NCBI GenBank assembly: GCA_026996935.1 | Contig: JALWJW010000084.1 | Coordinates: 1-6,720, forward strand | DNA length: 6,720 bases | Reading direction: 5' to 3' | Source of the DNA: Hyphomicrobiales bacterium | GTDB taxonomy: Bacteria > Pseudomonadota > Alphaproteobacteria > Rhizobiales > Aestuariivirgaceae | Shown here: one piece after another, positions 1 to 5,794 of the stretch | Numbering within the stretch: the stretch's first letter is position 1 | Layout: each line of letters begins with the position of its first letter | Notes under the pieces: generated by a model | Seen by the model: only the letters and a program-made list of their open reading frames with translations | Databases searched by the model: none | Told to the model about the DNA's origin: nothing | Program-made: the position numbers and the translations under genes

Positions 1-426
1 ACCATCAATAAGCTTAAGTGTATTTTTAATAACACGGCGATCATTTTCGTCTAAAACATCATAAAAATCAAAAAATACAGGCGGCTGAACAATCACCCCC
101 TCACCCTTTTGCGTAAACGCATTCAGCGCCATCGATAAGGTATTCAAAACATTTGGCGAGCGTAAAATATGATCTGAATTTATGGCCCAATCGTGCCTAT
201 CCTTAAACCAGTCAATCAAACTGGGAAACATATCTTCAGGCACGGTTTCATAGCCAAACACCCCATGGTCCAAGCGCTTGGCCATTGCATTAAGCACAGC
301 TTGCGGCGGCTTGAAATCCATATCAGCAACACCTGCTGCAAAGCGATCCGCCCCATCTTTACCCACCACCATTGAGTGAACCTTCAAAGCTGGAACAACG
401 GTTCTATCAATTTCAACATCAAACAT
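1..426 (-). CDS. PatB/MalY-type C-S lyase (cystathionine beta-lyase family), N-terminal part
   Basis: This leftward frame is open from an ATG at 426 to the window edge and gives the first 142 residues of a protein usually near 390. It matches the N-terminal half of fold-type I PLP enzymes of the PatB/MalY group, which cleave cystathionine and related C-S bonds to a thiol, pyruvate and ammonia in the cytoplasm. Visible landmarks are VADMDF (residues 33-38), the PPQAVLNAMAKRLDHGVFGYE segment region (40-60, the substrate-loop glycine-tyrosine) and a QPPVFFDFYDVL stretch (114-125) with the NxRR-type continuation typical of the family. The PLP lysine lies outside the window. A second in-frame ATG is at 435 (three residues longer). 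I prefer 426 because a weak purine-rich stretch (AAAGATGA) sits at better spacing for it; neither has a clear Shine-Dalgarno sequence. MalY-like versus PatB-like specificity cannot be decided here. Confidence 0.85.
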   Translation of the reverse strand, partial: MFDVEIDRTVVPALKVHSMVVGKDGADRFAAGVADMDFKPPQAVLNAMAKRLDHGVFGYETVPEDMFPSLIDWFKDRHDWAINSDHILRSPNVLNTLSMALNAFTQKGEGVIVQPPVFFDFYDVLDENDRRVIKNTLKLIDG

Positions 427-530
427 AATATTCATCTTTCATTCGTGTGAAATCCCTGCACGACTCTATAAGTTAAATATTGGCTAAAATCTGCAAATAA
501 TACAATTCAATTAAACCCCGCTCTGGCTCG

Positions 531-545
531 TTAACCATTTGTTAA
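531..545. promoter_or_regulatory. CtrA box, perfect TTAA-N7-TTAA
   Basis: The sequence TTAACCATTTGTTAA carries two TTAA half-sites separated by exactly 7 bp. This is the established recognition motif of the alphaproteobacterial cell-cycle regulator CtrA, and TTAACCAT is the commonest form of the first half. It lies in the spacer between two divergent genes: 126 bp before the TTG of the repeat protein and 105 bp before the ATG of the C-S lyase. The best -10 candidate on the right (572-577) is further from the box than in typical CtrA-activated promoters, so activation, repression, or action on the leftward gene are all open. The motif is seen; binding is inferred. Confidence 0.6.
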
Positions 546-620
546 GAGTTTTGTTGCGCCCACAGCAGTTTTATAGTTTTATATCTTCAAGCCGATCGGA
601 TAACTGGTCGGGGGGAAATA

Positions 621-664
621 AGAACCTCGTCATAAGGGTTCTGGCGTCTGTTGGGAAACAGGAG
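621..664 (+). promoter_or_regulatory. Two leader hairpins and the ribosome binding site of the repeat protein
   Basis: AGAACC (621-626) pairs with GGTTCT (637-642) around a 10-nt loop. CTGTT (648-652) pairs with AACAG (657-661) around the loop GGGA, a GNRA-type tetraloop. The second hairpin runs into the Shine-Dalgarno sequence AGGAG (660-664), which stands 6 nt before the TTG at 671. The strong, well-spaced AGGAG is what decides that start. The hairpins could tune access to it, but both stems are short. Confidence 0.4.
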
Positions 665-670
665 AACGTA

Positions 671-1633
671 TTGCCAAGATTACTCACTTGCGCAAGACAA
701 CACAAGCAAGGCCACCGTCTAACTCCGGTGGCCTTCATTGTTTGCAGTGTCTTTGCCACAGCATTAAATTCAAGCGTACTTAGCGCCGCTTTTCGCGCGC
801 CAGGCGACAACAATATCATCACAGGCTCTTTGCCCTCACCCGCGCAACAGGAAGAACAATTGCGCTATGCCAAACAAGGCACAGAAGGTTTAGAGCTTGC
901 AGCCAGATTAAGCCAAACAGGCGGCTATATTAAACGCCCTGTTGAATGGAGCGTGTTTGAGCGCGACCCACAAATGGCCAATTTAGGTAAACAGGTTTAT
1001 CACGGTAAAGTTCCTATTGCCGACATATCCTTAAAACCTGGCAAATACCGCATCGAAGCAAAATATGGTTTTGCCTCACTGTCAAAAGATGTAACAATTC
1101 TACCGGAAACTCGGTTAGCCGTAAGTCTCAACCTACGCGTTGGCGGCATTCGTACACTTTCCAAAGTATTTGGTGTCAATGCAATCAGCTATGCCAAAGC
1201 AACGCATAAAATTTATCAACTGCGCGATAATAAACCCATAAAACTCATAACAGATAAAGTTTTACAAGGTGAAGTCATCCGTCTTTCTGCCGGTGAGTAC
1301 AAAATCGAAAGCCGCTTTGAACTTGGCAACACACTGGCTGTTGCAAAAGTCACAATCAAACCGGGTATTTTAACCTCACTTAACATCGAACATCAGGCAT
1401 CTATGGCTCGTTTGCAATTTATCAAACAAAGCCAGACCGAAGCTAAATGGACGGTCACAAGTTTGAAAAACGGCCCCAATGGTGGCTGGTCAAAATCTGG
1501 AACCAGCGATAAGCCAAACATTATTCTGGCGCCTGGACGCTACAAATTTGCGGCCCAAATCAACGGCAAACAATTTGTAAAAACCCTCACCCTAGAGCGC
1601 GGCAAAGCAGCTACTATTTTACTCGGTAAATAA
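671..1633 (+). CDS. Exported protein of unknown function with three beta-rich repeats
   Basis: I do not recognise a named family. The 320-residue product has a basic N terminus (RQHKQGHR, 9-16) and a hydrophobic stretch at about 17-41 ending in SAA. This is a signal peptide or membrane anchor, so the rest is probably periplasmic. After a polar linker come three tandem units at about residues 75-155, 156-243 and 244-319. Each begins with an EWSV/HKIY/KWTV-like strand (93, about 181, 260), reaches a turn and strand written KPGKYRIEA, SAGEYKIES and APGRYKFAA (glycines at 124, 208, 289), and closes with a T-rich strand. Spacing of 84 and 81 residues suggests internally duplicated beta-sandwich domains, similar to the PG-Y-R tails of some alphaproteobacterial envelope proteins. 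TTG at 671 is chosen because AGGAG precedes it by 6 nt. The frame stays open back to a TTG at 539, but that extension has no ribosome binding site and would bury the signal sequence. A CtrA box lies upstream. Confidence 0.75.
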   Translation: MPRLLTCARQHKQGHRLTPVAFIVCSVFATALNSSVLSAAFRAPGDNNIITGSLPSPAQQEEQLRYAKQGTEGLELAARLSQTGGYIKRPVEWSVFERDPQMANLGKQVYHGKVPIADISLKPGKYRIEAKYGFASLSKDVTILPETRLAVSLNLRVGGIRTLSKVFGVNAISYAKATHKIYQLRDNKPIKLITDKVLQGEVIRLSAGEYKIESRFELGNTLAVAKVTIKPGILTSLNIEHQASMARLQFIKQSQTEAKWTVTSLKNGPNGGWSKSGTSDKPNIILAPGRYKFAAQINGKQFVKTLTLERGKAATILLGK

Positions 1634-1665
1634 AAAAAGCGGGCTCAAACAAGCCCGCTTTTTTT
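1632..1665. terminator. Bidirectional rho-independent terminator
   Basis: GCGGGCT (1639-1645) pairs perfectly with AGCCCGC (1652-1658) around the loop CAAACA. The stem is flanked by seven A on the left (1632-1638) and seven T on the right (1659-1665). Both strands therefore give a GC-rich stem followed by a U tract. It serves the repeat-protein gene (stop at 1631-1633, so the A tract overlaps the stop) and the convergent thrS gene (stop at 1683-1685). Confidence 0.95.
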
Positions 1666-1682
1666 AGAAGTTTATTCTTAAA

Positions 1683-3602
1683 TTATCGCAAATCTGGCGG
1701 TGTTGCTTCTTTGCTCAAACTATCAATGGCCTCAGCCAATGTCATTGACGTTTGATCGCGAGAACCCAAACGGCGAATATTCACTGTTTCTTCCTCAACT
1801 TCACGCATACCAATCACCAAAATTACCGGCACCTTACTGACAGAGTGTTCGCGCACTTTATAATTGATCTTTTCATTACGAGTATCAACGTCAACATGCA
1901 TACCCTTGGCGCGCAATTGCTCAGCAACTTTATATGCATAGTCATCAGCTTCAGATTTAATCGTACAAATAACAACCTGCAAAGGTGCAAGCCAAAGCGG
2001 AAAATGACCAGCATGATGCTCAATCAAAATCCCGGCAAAACGCTCCAATGACCCAAACATGGCACGATGGATCATAACAGGGGTATGTTTGTCACTGTCA
2101 GAGCCGATATAGAATGCATCGAAACGGCCAGGCAAGTTAAAGTCCATCTGCACCGTGCCACATTGCCAGTCACGGCCAATGGCATCGCGCAAAACATACT
2201 CAAGTTTAGGGCCATAAAACGCACCCTCGCCCGGGTTTAGTTCATACTCATCGCCAGCTTTATCCACCGCATGTTTAAGCGCTTTTTCAGCATCGTCCCA
2301 AACGTCATCAGACCCAACCCGTTTTTCAGGTCGATCCGAAAACTTGATGCGCAAATCTTCAAAGCCAAAATCTTTATAGATCGACAGCATCAAATTATGC
2401 ACCTTGATACATTCTTCAGTGATTTGTTCACGCGTACAAAAAATATGCGCATCATCTTGTGTGAACGAGCGAACCCGCATCAAACCATGCAAAGCCCCCG
2501 ATGGTTCATAGCGATGCACTTTACCAAATTCTGCCAGTTTTACAGGCAGATCGCGATAAGACTTCAAGCCATTTTTAAAGATTTGTACATGGCCCGGACA
2601 GTTCATTGGCTTAAGCGCGAAAACCCGATCATCTTCCGTTTCTGTGATAAACATATTCTCACGAAACTTTTCCCAGTGACCAGACTGTTCCCACAAGGCA
2701 CGGTCCATCATGTCAGGGGAATTAACCTCGGTATAACCAGCTTTTTCCTGCATACGGCGCATATAATCAATCAGCGTTGTAAACAACCGCCAACCTTTTG
2801 GATGCCAAAACACTGAACCAGGGGCTTCTTCCTGAAAGTGGAACAAATCCATCTCACGGCCAAGGCGGCGGTGATCGCGTTTTTCAGCTTCTTCCAAACG
2901 AACCAGATATTCATCTAAATCTTTTTGATTTGCCCAGGCCGTTCCATAAATACGCGTTAACACTTCACGGTCTGAATCACCACGCCAATACGCACCGGCA
3001 ACCTTCATCAGTTTAAAGGCTTTGCCCACTTTACCCGTTGAAGGCAAATGCGGCCCACGACAAAGATCAAACCATTTACCCTGATTGTAGATTTTTACAT
3101 CATCTTCTTCAGGGATTGCATCAATCAACTCAACTTTAAAATCCTCGCCCATATCTGCAAACATTTGTTTAGCTTCATTGCGCGACATCACCCTTTTGGT
3201 GAACTTGTCATTACGATCAATGATATGCCCCATTTTCTTTTCAATTTTGGCAAAATCATCAAGAGAAAACGGCTCATCACGATAAAAGTCATAATAGAAC
3301 CCGTTCTCAATTGTCGGGCCAATGGTAACTTGCGTGCCAGGAAACAATTCCTGCACCGCTTCAGCCATCACGTGGGCGCAGTCGTGACGGATCAATTCAA
3401 GCGCGTCTTCATCATCACGCATGACAATTTCAAACGCCCCGCCTTCATTAAGCGGTTCGACTAAATCAACCATCACGCCATCAACTTTTACAGCAACAGC
3501 TTTTTTGGCAAGCGATGATGAAATGCCTTTAGCAATGTCATAGCCACTTATGCCCGCTTCATATTCACGTGCTGCACCATCTGGAAATGTAAGGGTAATC
3601 AA
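1683..3602 (-). CDS. thrS: Threonyl-tRNA synthetase
   Basis: This class II synthetase charges tRNA-Thr in the cytoplasm. At 639 residues it is full length (E. coli 642). Domains in order are TGS (1-61), the N2 editing domain (about 62-225) with H73, H77, C181 and H185 of the Ser-tRNA(Thr) deacylase site, the catalytic core (about 243-535) and the anticodon-binding domain (536-639). The zinc ligands that select threonine are all present: C335 in KPMNCPGH, H386 in DDAHIF, and H512 in IHRAMFG. Motif 2 is at 358-389 with R364 and R376, and motif 3 at 512-530 with R521. The start is TTG at 3602. AAAGGAG (3617 to 3611) precedes it by 8 nt, no in-frame ATG lies nearby, and MITLTFPDG is the normal ThrRS opening. 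It shares a terminator with the convergent repeat-protein gene and is divergent from omp. Its leader may be autoregulatory (see 3603-3682). Confidence 0.98.
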   Translation of the reverse strand: MITLTFPDGAAREYEAGISGYDIAKGISSSLAKKAVAVKVDGVMVDLVEPLNEGGAFEIVMRDDEDALELIRHDCAHVMAEAVQELFPGTQVTIGPTIENGFYYDFYRDEPFSLDDFAKIEKKMGHIIDRNDKFTKRVMSRNEAKQMFADMGEDFKVELIDAIPEEDDVKIYNQGKWFDLCRGPHLPSTGKVGKAFKLMKVAGAYWRGDSDREVLTRIYGTAWANQKDLDEYLVRLEEAEKRDHRRLGREMDLFHFQEEAPGSVFWHPKGWRLFTTLIDYMRRMQEKAGYTEVNSPDMMDRALWEQSGHWEKFRENMFITETEDDRVFALKPMNCPGHVQIFKNGLKSYRDLPVKLAEFGKVHRYEPSGALHGLMRVRSFTQDDAHIFCTREQITEECIKVHNLMLSIYKDFGFEDLRIKFSDRPEKRVGSDDVWDDAEKALKHAVDKAGDEYELNPGEGAFYGPKLEYVLRDAIGRDWQCGTVQMDFNLPGRFDAFYIGSDSDKHTPVMIHRAMFGSLERFAGILIEHHAGHFPLWLAPLQVVICTIKSEADDYAYKVAEQLRAKGMHVDVDTRNEKINYKVREHSVSKVPVILVIGMREVEEETVNIRRLGSRDQTSMTLAEAIDSLSKEATPPDLR

Positions 3603-3682
3603 TGTTTTTGCTCCTTTGGGGCTAGCCCCCGCTCACTCTCTGCCAACAACGCAGGTAAGCATTACAAATATCTTTGATGCTT
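3603..3682 (-). promoter_or_regulatory. Structured thrS leader with a threonine-anticodon-like loop
   Basis: Read as mRNA (3682 to 3603), three stem-loops precede the start. First, AAGCAU-CAAA pairs with UUUG-UA-AUGCUU around GAUA (3682-3657; 10 pairs with a 2-nt bulge). Second, CUGC pairs with GCAG around the 7-nt loop GUUGUUG (3654-3640). If numbered like a tRNA anticodon loop, this gives U33 and the anticodon UGU, which is threonine. Third, GGGG-CUAG-CCCC (3629-3618) ends directly before AAAGGAG. E. coli ThrRS represses its own mRNA through an operator with an anticodon-like hairpin and a second upstream stem, so the arrangement is suggestive. The anticodon-like stem is only 4 bp and the transcription start is unknown. 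A possible -35 CTTGAC (3709 to 3704) would start transcription inside the first stem. Confidence 0.35.
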
Positions 3683-3754
3683 TTGCCGCCAAACAAGCAA
3701 TTCGTCAAGTATTGAGTTTGGCATGAAGAAAAAACATCACAACCCACACGCGCA

Positions 3755-3769
3755 GTAACCAGTCATTAA
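3755..3769 (+). promoter_or_regulatory. CtrA-like site upstream of omp (one mismatch)
   Basis: GTAACCAGTCATTAA fits TTAA-N7-TTAA with a single mismatch (G for the first T) and continues as TTAACC. It lies 60-74 bp before the omp start codon, where a promoter is expected, with AT-rich -10-like stretches such as TATTTA (3781-3786) downstream. The spacer also serves divergent thrS. The match is imperfect and could be chance in AT-rich DNA. Confidence 0.35.
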
Positions 3770-3828
3770 CCCTAATACTTTATTTAACAGTGTATCAGTT
3801 TAGTTTTTTGAGTAAGTCAGGATTTAAA

Positions 3829-4497
3829 ATGTACAAGCTAATTAAGGCCGTTTCTCTATCTACTGTTGCCTATAGTGCAATGGCTACAAATATTGTTCTT
3901 GCAGCAGATCTTCCTCCGCCTCCTCCACCTATGGTCGAAATTCGCGATTCTAATTATGACTGGAGTGGTGCATATGTTGGGGCCTTGATTGGCGTTGGCT
4001 CATCAGAAAACACATATGTACCTATTGGCGCGCCCGATCCAGACATTTCAGGCTCTGGCCTGGTTGGTGGCATTATGGTTGGTTACAACCACCAGATTGA
4101 CAATCTTGTCGTAGGCGTTGAAGCCGATGGAATGATGTCAAATATTGACCCGCGCAACTTAGCCGATGGTGTTGATCAAAAAATAAACTACCTTGCAACA
4201 ATTCGCGCTCGGATTGGTTATGCTCATGATAATACGTTATTTTATGGAACCGCTGGCGTAGGCTTTATCCGCACAAAACTCCACATCATGCCAGCCAATG
4301 AAAACAGATCAAAAAATCATATTGGATTTGTTGTTGGCGGCGGTATGGAACATGCCTTTACGCAAAACTTCATTCTTCGCGCTGAATACCTTTATGGCCG
4401 TTTCAACAAAAAGAATTATGTCTACACACCAGGCACCGTTCGCATGGGGTTAGACAACCTTCACATTGCCCGCGCAGGTGTCGCTTACAAATTCTAA
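3829..4497 (+). CDS. Omp25/Omp31-like outer-membrane beta-barrel protein
   Basis: The 222-residue product has a signal peptide (MYKLIKAVSLSTVAYSAMAT..., to about residue 25 or 26). Its mature start is DLPPPPPP, followed by YDWSGAYVGALIGVG (43-57), the hallmark entry strand of the Omp25/Omp31 family of Hyphomicrobiales. Alternating hydrophobic strands follow at about 79-87, 92-100, 120-131, 136-148, 164-175, 180-191 and 211-222, which suits an 8-stranded barrel. The chain ends in AYKF, the terminal aromatic residue needed for barrel assembly. Family members are abundant surface proteins that tether and stabilise the envelope; the exact role here is inferred. The ATG at 3829 is chosen because AGGA (3819-3822) lies 6 nt before it and because it starts the signal peptide. 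An in-frame GTG at 3790 would add 13 residues ahead of it and has no support. A terminator follows at 4523-4559. Confidence 0.9.
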   Translation: MYKLIKAVSLSTVAYSAMATNIVLAADLPPPPPPMVEIRDSNYDWSGAYVGALIGVGSSENTYVPIGAPDPDISGSGLVGGIMVGYNHQIDNLVVGVEADGMMSNIDPRNLADGVDQKINYLATIRARIGYAHDNTLFYGTAGVGFIRTKLHIMPANENRSKNHIGFVVGGGMEHAFTQNFILRAEYLYGRFNKKNYVYTPGTVRMGLDNLHIARAGVAYKF

Positions 4498-4522
4498 TTA
4501 TCGCTACTATTTAAGTGATGTG

Positions 4523-4559
4523 AAAGCCTCGATGAATTTCATCGGGGCTTTTATTTTTT
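4523..4559 (+). terminator. Rho-independent terminator of the omp gene
   Basis: AAAGCCTCGATG (4523-4534) pairs with CATCGGGGCTTT (4540-4551), 12 pairs with one T-G wobble, around the loop AATTT. The T-rich run TTATTTTTT (4551-4559) follows. On the opposite strand the same stem is followed by CACATC rather than a T run, so it is not a convincing terminator for the convergent yidD operon. Its right arm overlaps the yidD stop codon. Confidence 0.85.
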
Positions 4560-4853
4560 CCAGATACCATAACGCCAGAACTTCCACCCCTGATTCTCAA
4601 GCGTTTCTGGAACAGGGTCATAACCCTCACTACCCCAAGGGTGACAGCGCAATATGCGCGACAATCCAAGCCAAAACCCGCGCCAGGCACCAAACCGGGA
4701 AAGCGCTTCAATCGTATAGCTTGAACATGATGGTAAATGACGGCAGGTGCGGCCAAAAACAGCCGAAAAACTCAATTGATAACCGCGCACACAAACAATC
4801 ATAAGACGCGAAACAATCCCTTTGGCTTTCGGTGAAGCAGGTTTTGAACACAT
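4551..4853 (-). CDS. yidD: Membrane protein insertion efficiency factor YidD
   Basis: A small protein of 100 residues in the YidD family (formerly DUF37), which associates with the inner face of the cytoplasmic membrane and assists YidC-dependent insertion. The diagnostic core is continuous: RGYQLSFSAVFG (23-34), CRHLPSCSSYTIEAL (37-51), RFGAWRGFWLGLSRILRCHPW (53-73) and GYDPVPE (77-83), with the three conserved cysteines C37, C43 and C70. The N-terminal part (about 12-32) forms the usual amphipathic helix. It starts 3 nt after the cupin stop with no good ribosome binding site (AAGG lies about 16 nt away), so translational coupling is likely. It is the last gene of a three-gene leftward operon. 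The stop codon (4551-4553) sits in the right arm of the convergent omp terminator. Confidence 0.95.
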   Translation of the reverse strand: MCSKPASPKAKGIVSRLMIVCVRGYQLSFSAVFGRTCRHLPSCSSYTIEALSRFGAWRGFWLGLSRILRCHPWGSEGYDPVPETLENQGWKFWRYGIWKK

Positions 4854-4856
4854 GAT

Positions 4857-5360
4857 TTAATATTTTTTACCTTCACGATCGCTAAAAACAAAACCATCAG
4901 CAGTTTTATGAGCGACAAGATCATCATCAGGGTAGTATGCTGTTTCTGTCGGCATACGACTGCCCACTTCAATATAGACCGCAGGCAAATCAGACTTATT
5001 GACCAGGTGATGGCCGTTTTCATTACCAGCCGGAAAGCCAGCACACATGCCCTTTGTCAACACGTGTTCACCCTCATCATCAATCAACACCAGTTCACCT
5101 TCAATCACATAGACAAATTCATCTTCTTTAGTGTGCCAATGCCGGCGCGCAGACCAAACACCAGGTTGCAATGTCGTCATATTTACCCCAAACTGGGATA
5201 AACCAAACACATTACCCAGCACTTTTTTCTCGCGCCTTTCGCAAGGTTCAGAAAACTTTGCCGGATACATTGTCCCCACTTTTGCTTCAACTTGGCTTAT
5301 GTCAACACAAACAGCCAATTTCTTATTCCCTTCAGCATCCCTCCATAAAGACTTTGTCAT
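4857..5360 (-). CDS. Small cupin-domain protein
   Basis: A single-domain cupin of 167 residues. Motif 1 runs from G67 through H74-W-H76 and E81 to G88. Motif 2 runs from G104 through P110 and G112 to H117 or H118 and N121. H74, H76, E81 and H117/H118 form the expected metal site, so it is probably a metal-binding beta-barrel. The N terminus (DISQVEAKVGTMYPAKFSEPC, 20-40) resembles cupins common in alphaproteobacteria whose substrate is unknown; neither an enzyme nor a sensor role can be assigned. Its ATG overlaps the stop of the preceding Fe-S scaffold-like gene by 4 nt (ATGA, 5360-5357), and yidD starts 3 nt after its stop. It is therefore the middle gene of a coupled operon. No strong ribosome binding site is visible, in keeping with coupling. 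Confidence 0.9.
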   Translation of the reverse strand: MTKSLWRDAEGNKKLAVCVDISQVEAKVGTMYPAKFSEPCERREKKVLGNVFGLSQFGVNMTTLQPGVWSARRHWHTKEDEFVYVIEGELVLIDDEGEHVLTKGMCAGFPAGNENGHHLVNKSDLPAVYIEVGSRMPTETAYYPDDDLVAHKTADGFVFSDREGKKY

Positions 5361-5794
5361 ACAGCTTTACTTTCACACATTTTCTCTAAAGCATCACACA
5401 CAGCATCAAACACCAATAAAGTTGAAGTATGGCGCGCTTTTACATCTTTTACTGGTTGCAAAGCAGCGATATCCCCCCATTTTCCTGTTGGTGGCGCGCC
5501 ATCACTTTTCAACATGTCTGTAACAGCATCACGCAAAGCAAATAATTCTGAACGGGTGGAACCCACAATATGGTGAGCCATAATAGAACACGCCGCCTGC
5601 CCCAACATACACGCTTTAACATCATGGGCATATTCTGTAATCACTTCACCATCCAGTTTTAAATCCACACTCACTTTACTGCCGCAAAGTTTAGAATGCT
5701 TCATGCTGGATATATCACAGTCTTTTATCCTTTCCATGACAGGAATATTACCTGCAAGTTCAAGAATTTTCTGATTGTAGAGATCATTTAACAT
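5357..5794 (-). CDS. IscU/NifU-like Fe-S scaffold protein lacking the third cysteine
   Basis: The 145-residue protein has the IscU/SufU/NifU-N fold signature: LYNQKILELAGN (5-16), KLCGSKVSVDLKLDG (35-49), HDVKACMLGQAACSIMA (57-73) and RHTSTLLVFDAV (121-132). IscU-type scaffolds hold a nascent Fe-S cluster on three cysteines plus an aspartate. Here C37 and C62 are kept, but the Asp after the first Cys-Gly is S39, and the third cysteine (RxxC-A/S) aligns with S124. From memory, orthologues in Hyphomicrobiales share this form, so it is a family trait rather than damage. Whether it assembles clusters is uncertain; no cysteine desulfurase lies next to it. It is the first gene of a coupled operon with the cupin and yidD. 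The ATG at 5794 has only a weak AGG ahead of it, and that lies inside a hairpin. Confidence 0.88.
   Translation of the reverse strand: MLNDLYNQKILELAGNIPVMERIKDCDISSMKHSKLCGSKVSVDLKLDGEVITEYAHDVKACMLGQAACSIMAHHIVGSTRSELFALRDAVTDMLKSDGAPPTGKWGDIAALQPVKDVKARHTSTLLVFDAVCDALEKMCESKAV

Larger units (their letters stand above)
427..670. other. Divergent spacer between the C-S lyase and the repeat protein
   Basis: This 244-bp spacer should hold promoters for both flanking genes. Leftward, a TATAGA element (470 to 465) could be a -10 for the lyase gene, but no -35 at normal spacing was found. Rightward, TTGTTG (551-556) and TATAGT (572-577) lie 15 bp apart, a weak promoter candidate that would give a leader of about 85 nt. 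The CtrA box at 531-545 and the leader hairpins at 621-661 are listed separately. No convincing gene was seen in the spacer. Confidence 0.6.

Noticed and set aside
539..670. N-terminal extension of the repeat protein from an upstream TTG at 539
   Set aside because: It has no ribosome binding site, overlaps the CtrA box and likely promoter, and would put 44 polar residues before the signal sequence. TTG 671 has AGGAG at 6 nt.
571..822. Leftward 83-codon open frame
   Set aside because: It is antisense to the leader and signal region of the repeat protein, has no ribosome binding site, and resembles no family.
1370..1383. TTAA-N6-TTAA inside the repeat-protein gene
   Set aside because: The spacing is 6 rather than 7 bp and it lies in coding sequence, so it is not a credible CtrA box.
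2271..2816. Rightward 181-codon open frame inside thrS, and similar ones at 1752-2051, 2798-3016 and 3048-3464
   Set aside because: They are antisense to a certain thrS and their compositions (rich in H, F, I, K) are typical of shadow frames.
3665..3720. CTTGAC (3709 to 3704) as a complete thrS promoter
   Set aside because: The hexamer is good, but no -10 element appears 16-18 bp downstream (GCAAAA or CAAAAG), so I did not call a promoter.
3790..3828. GTG start 13 codons upstream of the omp ATG
   Set aside because: There is no ribosome binding site, and it would precede the signal peptide. ATG 3829 has AGGA and the right signal-peptide start.
4908..5523. Rightward open frames opposite the cupin and scaffold genes
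   Set aside because: They overlap each other and well-supported leftward genes and show no domains.
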